From NCBI GenBank assembly GCA_047967505.1, contig CM106538.1: 64,000 nt of DNA; one strand, given 5' to 3'. The notes beneath the pieces were generated by a model, which did no database searches, was not told the origin of the DNA, and worked only from the letters and a program-made list of their open reading frames with translations. The position numbers and the translations under genes were made by a program. This document shows, piece by piece, positions 1-13,400 of this stretch. Position 1 is the stretch's first letter. Each line of letters opens with the position of its first letter. This DNA is from Dipteris shenzhenensis (lineage: Eukaryota > Polypodiophyta > Polypodiopsida > Gleicheniales).

Positions 1-390
1 AGGGCAACTAGATAGAGCCTATTGCTCTATGAGAATTGTTGATGAGATGCCTTGTGTTAAGAGTAGAGCTTTGACAATGCTCCCCTTCTCTGATCACAAA
101 CCCATCTTAATTGTCCTTGAAAAAGAAGATAGGGTCATTGGCTGCTCTTGGTTTAAAGCCAACCCTTTCTTTTTTCAACTCCCATATGTTAGGAATAATA
201 TTGTTAAAATCTGAAACAATGCTTTTGGTGGGACTGCCACTACAACAAATAAATGGATCAAAGCCACAGATAGGACAAGAGTATTTTTAAAAGCAGTAAA
301 ACATAGAGCTAATAAAGCCAGAACCCTTAGGACTCAAAAGCTCAAAGATCAATTGGCTCTCCTTGAGAGAGACAACAACGAATAGGGACA
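1..390 (+). mobile_element. L1-type LINE, C-terminal end of endonuclease and linker (fragment)
   Basis: Reading from about position 29 the plus strand encodes the end of an APE-type LINE endonuclease. The motif SDHKPI near residue 22 matches the conserved SDHxPI active-site loop of L1 endonucleases. After a stop near 211 a second frame (242-382) gives the basic, helical linker that usually separates endonuclease from reverse transcriptase, starting TTNKWIKATDRTRVFLKAV. The 5' part of the element lies left of the window. The coding sequence stops abruptly near 390 and resumes near 2126, so the LINE is split by an insertion. It is frameshifted and inactive. Assignment to L1-type LINEs is confident; the family is not known. 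Confidence 0.7.
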
Positions 391-2125
391 AAGGGAGGAT
401 TACCAAAAAGCGAGCGAGGAAAAGTGAGTAAACCAAAAAAAGCGAGCAAGAAAAAGTGAGCGAGCCAAAAAAAACAATCAAAACAAAACAATAATAGATT
501 GCCAAATCCTTATTATAGCAAGTGTCTAAGTTCTTCAAAAGTCCATGAGAGGGTTGGACTTATGTCATTGCCAAGGCATCATTAGTAAAGACGCACCCTA
601 TCTTTCCTCACTTTTACTCATTCAATTTTTTGTAATCCTCCATATTAATCAAGGTCTCTCTCTCCACCAACAAAAGTGAGATCATCAATGAAATCTTCCA
701 CACAAATCAAAAGTTTCATAAGACTTCTTGAATGGAATAGTCCACATTACATGCATGTGCAAATGCTTGGTTTTTGAAACTCTATTCACTCTTGGAACAA
801 AAGCCATGTTTTTCTGTTTGCCAAAAAACCCTCCCTAATGAATCACTCTTACATCCCACCAATCCAACAAAATCTAAAGAGTAAGTACATCCCTTTCTTT
901 AAATTGAATTCAATTCTAAAACAAATCAATCTTTCCTTATAGAAATCAATGGTAAAAGCCAAAATAGACAACATCTTGACATGGTTCCTATTAGGTAAAC
1001 TTTCCTCTAGATCCGATGCAAGAAATCGGCTAATTGTTTATTAAGTTCACATTTTGATGCATGAAGTTTTACTAAATGGTGGTCATAATAATCATCTAAA
1101 TCATGCCTTGCCATTCGTTTTGATATGTAACACGACCCCATTTAGATTTGTAAATCAAAAGATACAGGACGTCAAAATCCTCATCTTTTGGGCCGCAACG
1201 ATGAGGATTTCGACATCCTATATCTTTTGATTTACAAATCCAAATGGGGTCGTGTTACATATCAAAACGAATGGCAAGGCATGATTTAGATGATTATCAT
1301 GACCTTTTGCACCATTTAGTAAAACTTCATGCATCAAAATGTGAATTTAATGGAATTTTTGTCACTTTCTTGCACCAAATTTAGAGCAAGGCCACTCATA
1401 ATAGGAGCATGTTAGAACTCTATCTATATATTACGAGCGACAAAAATAATCAAAACGGTTTTCTATGCAAGTTCTTTTGATAAAAATATAGAGAACACTT
1501 TTACCAAGGTAGACTTTCAATAACATGTTATGATCATGTTCAAACACTATTACTAATGTGCACTTGCAATATTATGTTATACTTATGTTCATTGTTGAAG
1601 AAGCACTATAAATCTTTATTAATGATGAGTACATACATACAATGAGGTTATGTGTTGGTAGCCCAACCATTTCTACTTTGCTCGGTTTTTCTTGCTCGCT
1701 TATTTAGTTTTGCTCGCTCGACATCACTCGCTTGATTAACTGCGTCGGACAAAGACAGATGAGGACTATTAGAGAGAAACTTAGAGTAGAAGCAAAAATA
1801 GCAACTAACCAGGCCAAGATTTATATGCGTGAGAAGATTACAATGAACATATATGGATTACTTATTGGTACTCATTTGGCTGTCACACACACTTATATGT
1901 CTTTCACAATGAACACATATGGATTACTGTTGAGTACTTGTTTGGATGTGATCACCGTTCCCAAATGCCCATTTTCTTGGTTACTTCTGGATGTTCTTTA
2001 TAATCTCGGATGCTCGTCTTCCCGGTTGTTCAATACTTCCAGATGCAAAGAAGTTGTTATTTCATTCCCACTATGATTATGGAAGCTGTGTCTAATCCAA
2101 CAAACAAGGCCAATGATGATATGTT
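391..2125. other. ~1.7 kb insert splitting the LINE, with inverted-repeat-like ends
   Basis: No coding sequence is recognisable here. Near the left side the 14-mer at 443-456 (GCGAGCAAGAAAAA) occurs inverted at 1686-1699. The similarity extends imperfectly for about 30-40 bases on either side, including repeated GCGAG words at 404-470 and 1679-1735. This looks like degraded terminal inverted repeats of a non-autonomous DNA transposon. The insert also holds the large hairpin at 1040-1351. Exact ends and target duplication could not be fixed. The alternative is an unrelated rearrangement that happens to carry GCGAG-rich repeats. Confidence 0.4.
1040..1351. repeat. Long inverted repeat (hairpin), arms ~146-152 bp, ~14 bp loop
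   Basis: The left arm (1040-1185) and right arm (1200-1351) are near-perfect reverse complements, separated by a loop of about 14 bases. I see only a few mismatches and one ~6 base gap, where the left arm has GGTGGTCAT and the right arm corresponds to a longer GGTGCAAAAGGTCAT. No open reading frame of note lies inside. Such a foldback could be a MITE-like element or a source of double-stranded RNA. Which of the two is not decidable from sequence. Confidence 0.85.
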
Positions 2126-4860
2126 CAAAAGCTGAGAAAAAAGCATGCTAAAGAAACCTTAGAGTCTCTTCAATTTGAGAACAGACTCATCTAAGATCTG
2201 GGTGAAATCCTTGAGTGATCTCATAACACTGTAAACAGCTTTTAGGAGAGGAGGAGATCATCACAACAGAAAAGGCTAGAGCTTAAGGGAAATGCTCTAT
2301 AGTAAGAGAAAGAAAATTGCCACATTTGATAGCATCTATCTAGACATAGACCTCACTTTAGAGGAGCTGAAAGGAGCAATTGATCAAATGGGGAAGGGTA
2401 AGACACCTAGAGAAGGTGGGCTTCGTATAGAGTTCTATCAAGTCTTTTGGGGAATAGTAGGTCCTTATCTAATGATGTTATGGCAAGAGTCCAAAGTGAA
2501 AGGGTTTTTAGACCCAAGAATAAACACAGGCATGAGAAAACTCATACCTAAGGGTGGCCAAAAAGAGGATCTCAAGAACTAGAAACCTTTGATCATGCTG
2601 AATTGTAGCTATAAGACCTTTGCAAAGGCCTTAGCCATTAGACTTAAAATTAAGATGCAATGTTGTGGATAAGGGAGGATCAAAAAGGTTTTATTCAAGG
2701 AAGACATATCCTAGAAGCTATCCTCACTTTGTGGGAAGGTCTTGAACTAGCTGATGAAACACAGCAAGACATTTGCTTCCTCAAAATTGAGGAGAAGAGG
2801 AGTTTGTTGTCCCTAGCACACAAGATTTTGAGGCTTAGTTAGAGCAAGCAGAACATACCGCCATCCATTGAACTGGCTAATGAAACACAGTAGGACATTT
2901 GCTTCCTCAAAATTGACTTCGACAGAGCTTATGATAGAATGGAATGGGGCTTCATTTTGTCCTCCCTCAAGGACATGGCAACTAGCCTTGCTGGCTTTAG
3001 CTCCTATGTAGAAATACTTATGTGTTAAGCTAGAAGTAAAGTCGAGGTTAATGGGGCAGAACATTGCAACCCTTTGGGCTCAAATGATCAATCAAACAAG
3101 GATGCCTGCTAGCTCCTCTACTCTTTGCTATAGCTGCGGATGCACTAGGATGGCTGGTAAAGGATGAGCTGGATAGAGGTAACATAAAGGGAATATAGGT
3201 GGAAGGGGACAGACAAATTATGTGCCAGCAATTTGCAGATGACACAAATCTAACTCCACATAATGATGAAGAGTCAGTAAGAGCTACTTTGGAGTGTCTA
3301 AACACTTTTTGTCTGGCCTCTGGGTCCAAAGTTAACCATGATAGATCATGGATTTTTGGCAGTAGGAGCCCTCCTCCTATTTTTCTCTCTAACAAGGGCT
3401 GTAAAGAGATCAAAAAAGGAGAGGTATTTAGACTCCTGGGAATACCTATGGGCTTCAGTTTTTCAATGCAGGACATATGGGATTGGGTCCTCGATCGGGT
3501 CAAAAGCAAGGTGAATAGATGGCAAGGGCTTCAGCCAACACTAGCAAGAAGAAAATTTGTCCTTAACTACGACATTTATTTGTCCATCATTTACTTCATT
3601 TCACATTGGTACCCAACAAAGAAATTCCTTAGACAACTCAGCAATCTATTTAGATCTTTCCTGTGGGGAGGAGATGCTATCAATCACAAGGTTCCTAAAG
3701 TCAAATGGCAGACCTGCACAATGCCAAAGATAGTAGCAGGTCTTGGTATTGTAGATGTGGAGAAATATGCGGCCAAGTTCATGGCTCAATGGATCCTCAA
3801 GGCTATGCAGAATCTAGAAAATATTTGGGCATACTGAATTCTCAAAAATGTCAAAAAAGTCAAGGTAGACAGATGCAAACATTGGAAGCACTTCCCTTAA
3901 GGGTCATCCATCTATGGCAAGGAAGTCTATATAGCCAAAGGATCAGACTTATGGAAAGGTATGTGGATAGCTTGGGAATCCTTGAGACCCTTTTTAATTT
4001 GGAAAGGATTCTCTAGGAAAATGGGTACCTTTTCTTCCAAAGACTCAATTTGGTTCTCAGCTATATGGACAAATGCTCCTCTACGAGATGGTGAAAGTAA
4101 GAATGCTTTGCACCTCAACAAAAAAGTTATTTGTGTTTGGGGAGATATTTGGGATAGAGAGAAAAGAAAATGGATAAATAATGATACTCTAAGAATCAGA
4201 TTTAAACTCAACAGATTTGACTTAGAGCTACTCTCTAAGAGACACGCCCTTTGGAATAGAGAAGCCATCTTGTGGATGGGGGGAAGGGCCTCCTCCTTCT
4301 ACTAGAGAATTTAGATGGGTAGGGTAGACAAAACTTTTTCATGTCCCCATTCTTGTGGAAGGTTAAGACGAGCTGAAAGATCAATTAAATTAGAAGTGGC
4401 AAAAAAAAGACACTGAAAGGACTTGGGTATAGAGGTTTGAGAGAGTTTGGGATAGAAATCTTCCAGAGAAACATGCCTGCCTTCTATGGCTCATCCTTCA
4501 CAAAGGGGTTTAGACTGCTAAACGGGCACTAAAAATTCGGCAGGGAGGGGTTATGCCAAAGATGCTACAGAACTTAGAAAGACATTCCCCACTTGTTCCT
4601 AAATTGCAAATTCTCAAGAGATGTTTGGGAGACTGTGCACAAAATCTTTGCTTTTTTCCTAGTTAATTATATGTTTTTGTTTTTGGGAGACATGCTGAAT
4701 AGTGCTCCGGCGAATTGGAATTCCATGCGCAGCTTGCTATTATGGTCTCTATGGTTGTACAGATGCTCTAAGGTTTTTAACAATGTGCAGGTTGATACTA
4801 ATGAAATTGTGATGAATTTATGGATGACCACAAGAAAGAGGAGCAAATCTTGAGTAGATC
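2126..4860 (+). pseudogene. LINE ORF2 remnant: reverse transcriptase and zf-RVT
   Basis: This is a broken continuation of the LINE that begins at position 1. Segments in shifting frames give the RT N-terminus (2292-2582, with the PKGGQKEDLKN then RPL-like block), the core (about 2900-3060, with FDRAYDRMEWGF, the first catalytic aspartate region), and FADD at about 3232 (the plant-LINE form of YxDD). The C-terminal RT/thumb spans 3250-3837. A zinc-finger-like zf-RVT domain lies at about 4550-4640, with CQRC followed by HLFLNC and FSRDVW. Many stops and frameshifts make it non-functional. It would have encoded the endonuclease/RT that copies LINE RNA at a nicked target. Confidence 0.8.
2744..2916 (+). 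repeat. Imperfect duplication inside the LINE RT, offset 126 bp
   Basis: About 47 bases at 2744-2790 recur at 2870-2916 with few changes. The copies bracket a ~79 bp stretch that is not normal RT sequence. The second copy, not the first, runs on into the RT motif FDRAYDRMEW. So the event inserted about 126 bp and disrupted the reading frame. Confidence 0.75.
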
Positions 4861-5580
4861 TCCTATCTATAGCAAAAAATCCAAGAATGTTGCAAGAAGG
4901 ACGAGCAATTCATGAGAAAAGAGACCGACCTCTTGGCTCAGATGCAAAAATAGGTTGGAAAAGATGCTATTCCTTCATAAGCTAGATCTTAGCTGATACT
5001 TACACCCAGTCAAACAACCCTGCACGCCAAGGAGCCTATGCCTCCTGTGCCCACTTTGTCCTTCCCCGTGCCCCCTATGCCTGCTTCTTCACCTCCTCAT
5101 GCATCTCCCCTCTTGTCATCATCTGCCTATACTGCTTCGGCATCCCCTCAACTTTCCCCTACACATGCTACACCCTCTCTACTTTTGTCTCCTGTGGTGC
5201 CCCCTCCTCTTATGGTGTATAAGAAGCCTATCTCAAGAAATGACTTGGCATGTGTTAGTGTTAAAGTTCGCAATGAAATCACACCAAATGACTTCTAGCC
5301 TCCCACTCCAAACCAAAAGCCAAAGTCAGAAAGTCATGCCCCTACCCTCGAATCCCAGGTACAATCATTCTTTGAGTGGTGGCACATGTGGTCCCCAAAG
5401 AAGAGCCATAGGACACTACTAGATAGTGGAGATGGAGTTTTCCCATTTTTTGTTACTGATGGTTCAGCTAAACAAGTCCCGATTTTGAAGTCTTAGGGAC
5501 TTTTTGGAATTTGTATATATTTGACTCTTTCATATTAATATAAACCCACATTTTCAATAAAATAAAAATAAAATAAAACA
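4861..5580 (+). mobile_element. LINE 3' region ending in an A-rich tail
   Basis: Downstream of zf-RVT is a proline/serine-rich open stretch (5038-5298) and then an AT-rich end. The last ~30 bases are a simple AATAAAATAAAA tail, the usual end of a plant L1 element. The proline-rich reading frame could be compositional and is not called as a gene. No target duplication could be matched because the 5' end is off-window. Confidence 0.5.
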
Positions 5581-8458
5581 TATATGAGGATGCAAGAATA
5601 GATGATGGTCCATTTAACTATACAACCATAGGACCAAATAATAGCTAAGAATCTGATTCCTAGCTCATTTGGGTCTTTGAGGCCATTCTTCATTGCTTTA
5701 AAAAAATTGTAAGTATATCATCAAATATCGCATTTGAAAATATTTTTTTAGTTAAATCTAAGGGGTGTCTAATGTTTCTTTTATTTGTGATATAGAAAAT
5801 AAGAGAAAAATCCATTAGCTTGGACGTCCCTTGTTTTTTTGGCTCATAATGAAGGGGCAAAACTTGAGAAAAGAGAAGATATCGTATACAAAATATAGAA
5901 TGACATGAGAATATTCAAAGCTCTCCGATCCGTTACAAGCTAGTTATTAGAATGTCTATTGTTGCAATATGAGAAATTTAAATTTACAGTAGCTAATATC
6001 CCCAAATGTGGCTACAAGCTAGCCATTGCTGATATTCCCTAAACTCAAGGGAAGTGTAAATTATGTTTCCCTTAGACAATTAACTCAATGCCATGGTGTT
6101 TACTTTCAAGGTGCACAACCTATCTCTTGTATGGAGCTTTATTATGTTTCATTCCATTTAATACGGAGGCTCCACACTTGAGGTGGCACAAAATAAATAA
6201 GGTGGGGGGAAAGAGTTGTCCATGAGATTCTTGGTGGGTGTAAGTGCCTCACGCAGCAAATGCAGCTCCCCAAAAAAAACTTATGCAACATCTATTGTGC
6301 AAAAGCTTTGATGGACCATACCCAATCACTTGAGAATGTGATGTGGTAAGTTTTCTATAACTTAATCAATCATTCATAATGTATGATTGATATTATTGCA
6401 AGACTTTTGAATATATTATAATTGTCCTTTATATTGATTTGGTTGATAGATTAAAGATTGATTTGAAGCATGTAGTAGAAAATAAGATGATACATGTAAT
6501 TGAGATGTTGACCATGGGCTACTTCTCTAAAAGAGAGAAGAGCAAAATCCTTATCCATTGTGCTTGCAAAACATCAATAATGTTTTTCATTTCCTTGCTA
6601 TGACCCGGAAGTTGTGGTACACTAATAGTAATAAGTCCATCATCAACCCATATCAGAAGTTGTAACATTTAATCAATGACCTTTTTGATATTTTTAAAGT
6701 ACAAGATGATTGGATATGTGCTTTTTTTGTTGGAACAAGAACGATCACTATGTGTGCACTACATTAGCATAAAAGTTGTGTGGCATTTGAGAAAGACCCT
6801 TTGCAAGCAACATTTATCATGCAATGGGGATGTGCCATAAACGATCTTCCTAATGCTGATTAAGAAGTTGGTGCAAAAAAATATAGTCATAAGAGTGTTG
6901 GTGTGTGATTGGATTCCAAAGAGCCCCAGCCTGTATGTAAGGATGAAAAATCCAAGTTGGTAGAGTTTTTTGAAGAGGTTAGAAGAGATAATAGCTAAAG
7001 AGTTCACCCCTTCAAAGACACAAGAAAACGGTGAAGGAATTGCTGAGAAATGCACTGAGAATGGGCAAATTTTAGATTTATAGGATTTGCAAAACATTTT
7101 TTAATGTGATGACTATATTTATTTTATCAATATTGATTCTTGTTTCTTCTTTCAAATTTAATTGCAATGAAGTTTTTATACTAATTCTTGATTTAATTAT
7201 ATATATTTTTTGTCTATAATAATTTACTAATTATTACAAAAAAATTTAAAATAATTTTCAAATAATGAATTAGATTTTCATATATTAATATTTAATTGAT
7301 TAAGATATTATTAATTAAAGTAAGCTCTAGTTTCATTCTTTCATGTGTCATTATAAATTAAAATTTATATAGTTATTAATTGATTATTTTGTAAAATTTA
7401 TTCTTAAGAATATAAAAAAAGAATTAAAATATCTATCCATTAATGTATTGAGTGAGTGATCTTAAATATATTTTATTATGTACTTTGAAAAATTATAACT
7501 AATAATATAAATGTGTTATCTTTTGTTATCTTTAGGCATTCATCTCATCTTTTTTATATCACTTCTCAGAAATGAGTGGTGGAAGGTTTCCTATTTTAAA
7601 TGGATAACATGGTTTGATATATTTGGAACCCTTAAATGTATAACATGGTTTTATACATTTAAAGTGGTGGAAGCGTTCTAAATCTAAAGTGTGTAAAGTA
7701 TGTAAAGTACACCCCCTTTATTTTTAGCCTTTCTTTCAACTTGAAAGTGTCATTGACTATCCCACATATAATATTTCTTTTTTGTCCATATGTCCAAATA
7801 TAATTTTGGATTTTCTTTTGATGCTCATAAGGGGAACAAACACATGGGAGTGTCATCAATGCAACCTTACAAGAGAACCACATATAAAAGCTTATGTTTT
7901 ATATATTTGATGTGAAAACATGAGATTTTAAAAAGCTAAAATAAAGTAATATACTCTCAACTACCTCTTAGTATCGTTCAGTTTATAGGAGGAAAAAGGG
8001 ATTAAAGCAATGGACTATAAATTCAACGAAGTCAACTTGGAAACATTTAGTGCTTCTCGTCTCAAGAGAGTCTTCTCTTCATAGTATTTTATTATGTAAT
8101 TATTGTTGCCATTTGGTATGACATTATCTACACCTAGGAGCATTTGACTCTAGATTCTAAAGTGACCATCAAAAGGTGGGAGTGTTTCTACAAGGCATGG
8201 CTTGTAGGCACTTTTAATGTACTCACCTCAAGAGGTATTTGCTAGATGTATAGTCCCTATATAGTCTACCACCTTGGTTGGCTGGCCCTTATTCCAAAGA
8301 CTCCCTAGGTTGTGAGCTGGGTTCTCTAGAAACAAGCTGGTTTCATTCTGGCAACTAAGTCCTGTCTTGTTCTTCCCATGGTTAGCACCATTTGGTTTTG
8401 TTGATTAGTATGGTTGGTTTTTCAAGAATTGATAGAAGTTCCTTTTCTTGCAGAAAAA

Positions 8459-8740
8459 ATAGATATGCCAATTAGCAATGTGCTAATAAAATACCTACTA
8501 AAAATAGATTTACTAACAAGACTATGCTAATAACTCAAATGTGTTGATAATAGGTGTGCTAATATAGATGTGCTAACATATGATATTAACCCAGATGTGC
8601 TAAATAATAGATGTACTAGTACTATAGATGTGCTAATAATAGATATGCTAATAATAGGTGTGCTAAACTACATATGTGCTAATAATAGTGTACTAAATAA
8701 CAAATGCACTGATATTGTAAATGTGCTAACAACATAGGAG
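8459..8740. repeat. Degenerate minisatellite, unit about AATAGATGTGCTA
   Basis: Roughly a dozen or more degenerate copies of a 13-20 base unit built around GATGTGCTAATAATAG follow one another, with length and base variants (for example GATATGCTA, GTGTGCTA, GTGTACTA). It lies in AT-rich DNA with no gene nearby. Confidence 0.75.
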
Positions 8741-9677
8741 CTAATAACATAGACTGTGAACTTAAGAAATTCAAATTTAGAAGATTTTTCTTACTAAACA
8801 GCTCCTTGCCAAGACTATATGTTGCTATAGATTGCACCCAACTTTGCAAAGCCTTCATGGTATCACCGATCACATGCACACCAACCAAAGCCTTCACAAT
8901 ATCATCAATCATGTGGTTGCATTTAGCAGACTTGCATGCTAACCCTATGCTGTAGGTTGTGGCAAATCATAGTGGATGATAACTATGCTTGCATGGCAAG
9001 TGACCAACATCACAACATTTTCATGTTGAAGTGTCGTGCCACAACTTGCACACTAGACCGAGATAGTGATTGTCCCCTTTTCTTCATGTTATGCAAGAGG
9101 TGGGGGTGGCACAAATAGAGGTGCATGCTCGCCTTGTTGCTCCAACAAGCACTTTGATTTCAACTCCATTGCAACTTTTAAAAAAAAACACAACATGGAT
9201 CAACTACACTCTTTAATTTCTCCTCTGCATAAGGACCACCAACAAGCATAAAATTCATCATTTCCTTGTTTCTTTCACCATGCCTTCTAGATTGCTAAGT
9301 ATACATGGGGTTTCCTGAACTTGGCTCTTCTTACTATCACAAGAATATCATCTTTCAAAGATTCATCATCTATGGTCCCTTCCTTGACATGTATCCTATG
9401 CGTCATAGATGTTCATTGGTTGTTTAGCCCCACTTCATGAGGTGGCTATCAAAATAGCCACTCTTCTCTAACTCTTCAATGTGCTACTCTACAGAAATTG
9501 CCTATGCAAACATGATGGATTTGTCTTGCTCGATCATCAGTGGGATGACCTACTTTGCATATGCCCAAGTGAGGAACACAATTACCTCCATGTTAGTAGG
9601 GCACCAATTTTGTAGGCTTTACTACGGGAAATCATGAAATCTCTACATACTTCAAGACATACATCCTACACTTTATT

Positions 9678-9794
9678 CTAGTTATTTTAAAATACCAAGC
9701 CATTCCCTCTCTAATAGCTCTGTATCTTTCAAGCACTAGTTATTTTAAAAATACCAAGACACTCCCTCTCTGATAGCTCTATAGCTGTCAAGCA
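9678..9794. repeat. Two-copy tandem duplication, 58 bp period
   Basis: The copies at 9678-9735 and 9736-9794 both begin CTAGTTATTTTAAAA and share the block CCCTCTCT with AATAGCTCT or GATAGCTCT. They differ by several substitutions, so the duplication is not very recent. Confidence 0.8.
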
Positions 9795-12699
9795 CTTAGG
9801 ATCAGCTCCTATCAAGCTGAGGCCATATTTTACATGGAGCTACCCCTTCTTAGACACAACATGGACTGCTTTGGACACTCCACTTTTCGAGTTTTGCATC
9901 AATCTACACATTTATAGAAGGATAAATGTTGAAAGCATAGATATGGGTGAATAGCTAGAGAGAAAATGGGTGAGGGTAAAAGGTGAAAGGAGGTTAATGT
10001 GCTACACTTTTAATGCTAGTTAGCATGTGTATGATGACTTTTGAATTCCATTATTTATTCCATGATATAGGCACCAAGGCTCATGTAAGTCCTTTTTGAG
10101 GTGTATTCATGTGAAAAAAAGATAAAAAGCACAAATAATCACAAAGATAAGAACTCTTTCCTTGTGACTCTAGTAGAAAAAGTTACTACTACTTGTTAGT
10201 AGTGCCTTTTCAAGGCTGAACAAATTTCTCATTTGAAAGAAAAACAAATGGTTGTAATGAAAACTGATAGTAGATAAATGGTTAACTTAGTCATAGCATT
10301 CCTTTTGATCAAAGGCTTGGTAGGATCACTTTGAGTGACAAGATTCCACTAGTGTGATTGAGAGAGGCTGCACATAGTAACTGTTATAGAGATGTGCCTT
10401 ATGTGTCACTTTTTTTTTCCAAATAAAGTAACCTTCTATTAATGCTTGAAAACAACAACCCCAAACGTGCTGAGTATGGAAGAAACTGATAAAGGTTCAA
10501 ATAAAAAACTAGCACATTCCAAAGAAACCCAAGTCATTGATTAGGGGATCTCTAGTACAAGGGCTAACAGCTAAGTGGGGGGACTATACAGCCACCAAAT
10601 CCCTTGCAGAGTGTATGTGTAGAAAACTCATGTAGGCCAAGTCTTGCAAAAACTTGCACACCTCGCAACAATCACCCTAGAGTAGCGTGGGGTCTCGTGC
10701 TCCCAGGTGGAGCATAGGGTGTAAATAATATCCTACTAGATGGTGACCAAGGTAGTTGAGGGTGGAACTAGATGCTCACCCATCACTTGACTATAGCGAG
10801 CAACCCAAATGTTCCACACTGTGACACTAGCTACTACCTCCCGCATGCTATCCTCTGGAGGGGAATGAGGATCTAGGCTAGTAGGAGGAACCTACTTGTC
10901 GAGCTCTATCCTTTGAATGCTCGAACCTTGTATTTGGCAAGTTGAAGAGAACTAATTAATCTAGAACACATGTCCTCCCTCAATCAACCAAGCCACCATC
11001 CCCCAAGTGTAGTCCCTCTAAAGGCTCTACATGCAGGTCAAAATCTTGAGGTCTCCCATCCAAATCCTCACTACACTACGACAGCTCCAAATGTAGTGGA
11101 GGATCGTCTCAAGAACTCTAGCAGAGCAGTAGTGACACTGCCCTCCACACATCTGTTCTAGCCAAGGGCCTATGGGAAAGCCTCCATGGGTGGCCAGCCA
11201 GAAGAAGTAGGAGATCTAAATTGGCCACAAATCAGACCAAAGGTGAGTCCAAAACCTGGAATGGCACCTCCAAGGGCACCCTTTGGGCCCCCCAATGCCT
11301 CTCCCTTGAAGGGGTCTATGTTGAAGTGTCCATCTAGAGCCTCCTGCCAATTTGAGTGGTATAAGAAAAGAAGGGCACCTCATCCACCCGCTTTGTGACA
11401 TCGACCCTAGAAGGCCAAAACTACTCTTCAAGATCCCACTAGACCTCTCTTAGGGGCCCACCTTCCCAAAGCCAAAGGTGCCATCTAGGGGCATCCTAAT
11501 CTAGAATTCTAGGGGGATCAATGTGCCACTTCTTTCCTAAGCGGCCCACAACTCTGATCATCTGCCAATAAATCCCATCTAGACTCCCATCCATCTCTAG
11601 GTCTCTCTCCCGTCTCTCTTAATGAGTGCTTGAAGCAAGCCTCCATGCCCTATGTGAAGAAACAGAGTTGATTGAGGCCTGACTGGATCATCATTATGAA
11701 GGGGAACCCAGTATGAGAAAACTGGCCCAACCAAATATTGTCCATCCACGTGCAAAATCCCTCCAACCAAGACTCAAGGATTGTGAGGTCGATCTCCCTC
11801 ATGCATTCCCTTCCCCTCGCATATGCGCTAGGGCTCCAAGCCTTGCCTCTACCTCCAAGAGTAATCTAATCCATTTGCCAAAGGAGCAAGCCGGGCCATT
11901 GTCCCATTGTGCCCATCCAATGTGAGTCCATTGTCCCAGCATATGTGCATCCTGATCTCTAATCTTCGAGTGCCACATGATGGGATGTCACTTGAACTCT
12001 TCCCTACAATGGGGTTGAGCATGGATGAGGCCACCTAATAATCTCTATCATACCCTATGTAGGCTCCTTGTCATGGGGGAATGCTTCCCCATAAGAGGGG
12101 CCTCTAAGAAGATCCATCCGTGTGATTACTGCCACTACACCCCTATGCATGGGATGTTCTTGAGAAGCCCTCGTTGTAAGAGGAGCTTCCAGGGCTCTAC
12201 ACTAGGGGTGAGGCCATACACAACCATCTTGCCCAAGATGGCTCTTCTCTACATCTCCATATCAATGATACCCAAGCCTCCCAATGCTTGTGGTGGCATG
12301 ATCACCGTCTACCAAGCGACCCGGGCTCTGGTATTCCTTGTGTCATCTGATCCTACCCAAAGGACATTCCAAACCAAACATCAGAGCCATCCAATGCACC
12401 CTTTGTGAAAACACCAACATGACACAATGTACCAGTGTGTGGTGAGAAGGACCTAGTTTGGCACTAAGGCATGGACCGCTATGGAGAGATTGGTCAAGCT
12501 CTAGTAGAGAAGCTTGCTCTTGATGATGAGGCGATCTGTTGCCCTACTATAATATTAATACCCACCTAGCATCCAAGGTATCTTGTTGTCTGGCCCCGTG
12601 GTATCTAGCAAAAGCCAAAGGCACTCCCCCACTCTCAGAACTCCTGTGTCTTGTCAAAACCTGTGAAGAAACTGATGGACTTTTTCCAGTTGATCCGTG

Positions 12700-13400
12700 C
12701 ACACCTCGAGGCCTTGCAATAGTTAGCTAGGGTTCCCCTAATTCTCTCCAAGCTTGCTATAATGCTCTATGTATAAGGCTGTGTCATTTGCAAAATCTGA
12801 GTCTAGTAAGTCCTCCTCTTGTCTGATTGGGAGCCTCAACCTTGTGAGGCCCACCACTTGTGATCTCAAGTAGTAGCCCAATGCCTCCACCACCCAAAGG
12901 AAAAGAAAGGGAGCTAGGGGATGGCCCTAATGGACTAAGTGAGAGAGAGGAAAGGCCTCACTCATGTGTCCACCGACAAGCATTTGACTAGAGCTCCCCA
13001 CATAAAATGCAGAAACTCCTCTAATCCATCTATCTAAGAAACCCAACTTCTACATAGTGCCCTCTAGGAAAGACCACTCCATCCTGTCATAAGCCTTCAC
13101 AAAATCCAAGAGGATGATTGCCAAAGGCTATAACTCCTCCCTTCCTAGAATGTGAAAATGTTTTCCAAGATGCTACACTCTTGAATAAAGCTGGTCTATG
13201 TGTCATGGATGATGTGGGTGAGATAAGGCCACAACCACAACCGCAAGACCTTAGCGAGGATCTTGTGTGTGGTGTCAAGAAGGGTGATTGACCTCCATTG
13301 CTGAATGTCTTCCCTATTTCCCCTTTGGTATCAAAAAAATCCACCCCCTACTCAAGGACTAAGGAAGGGAGCATGTCCTAGTAGGATAAGTAGAAAGGGG
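12700..13400 (-). pseudogene. Reverse transcriptase of the minus-strand LINE
   Basis: On the minus strand this region gives, in order, a degenerate LLNTTHKILAKVL block (RT motif 1), FVKAYDRMEWSFLEGTM with the first catalytic aspartate replaced (FVKAYDR for DFxKAYDR), and then HPLAPFLFLWVVEALGY. It ends in DFANDTALY, a decayed FADDT catalytic motif in which one aspartate has become asparagine. Several in-frame stops are present. It would have copied LINE RNA by target-primed reverse transcription and is clearly dead now. Confidence 0.8.

Larger units (their letters stand above)
5581..10409. other. AT-rich non-coding stretch, no gene seen
   Basis: I see no conserved protein on either strand. 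The stretch 7100-7560 is especially AT-rich. Around 6700-7090 there is a weakly protein-like plus-strand stretch with several stops that I cannot assign. Two tandem repeats inside it are listed separately (8459-8740, 9678-9794). The rest is probably old transposon debris. Confidence 0.5.

Noticed and set aside
5038-5422. Proline/serine-rich open frames as a gene
   Set aside because: They lie inside the 3' end of a LINE in low-complexity CT-rich sequence, with two frames open at once.
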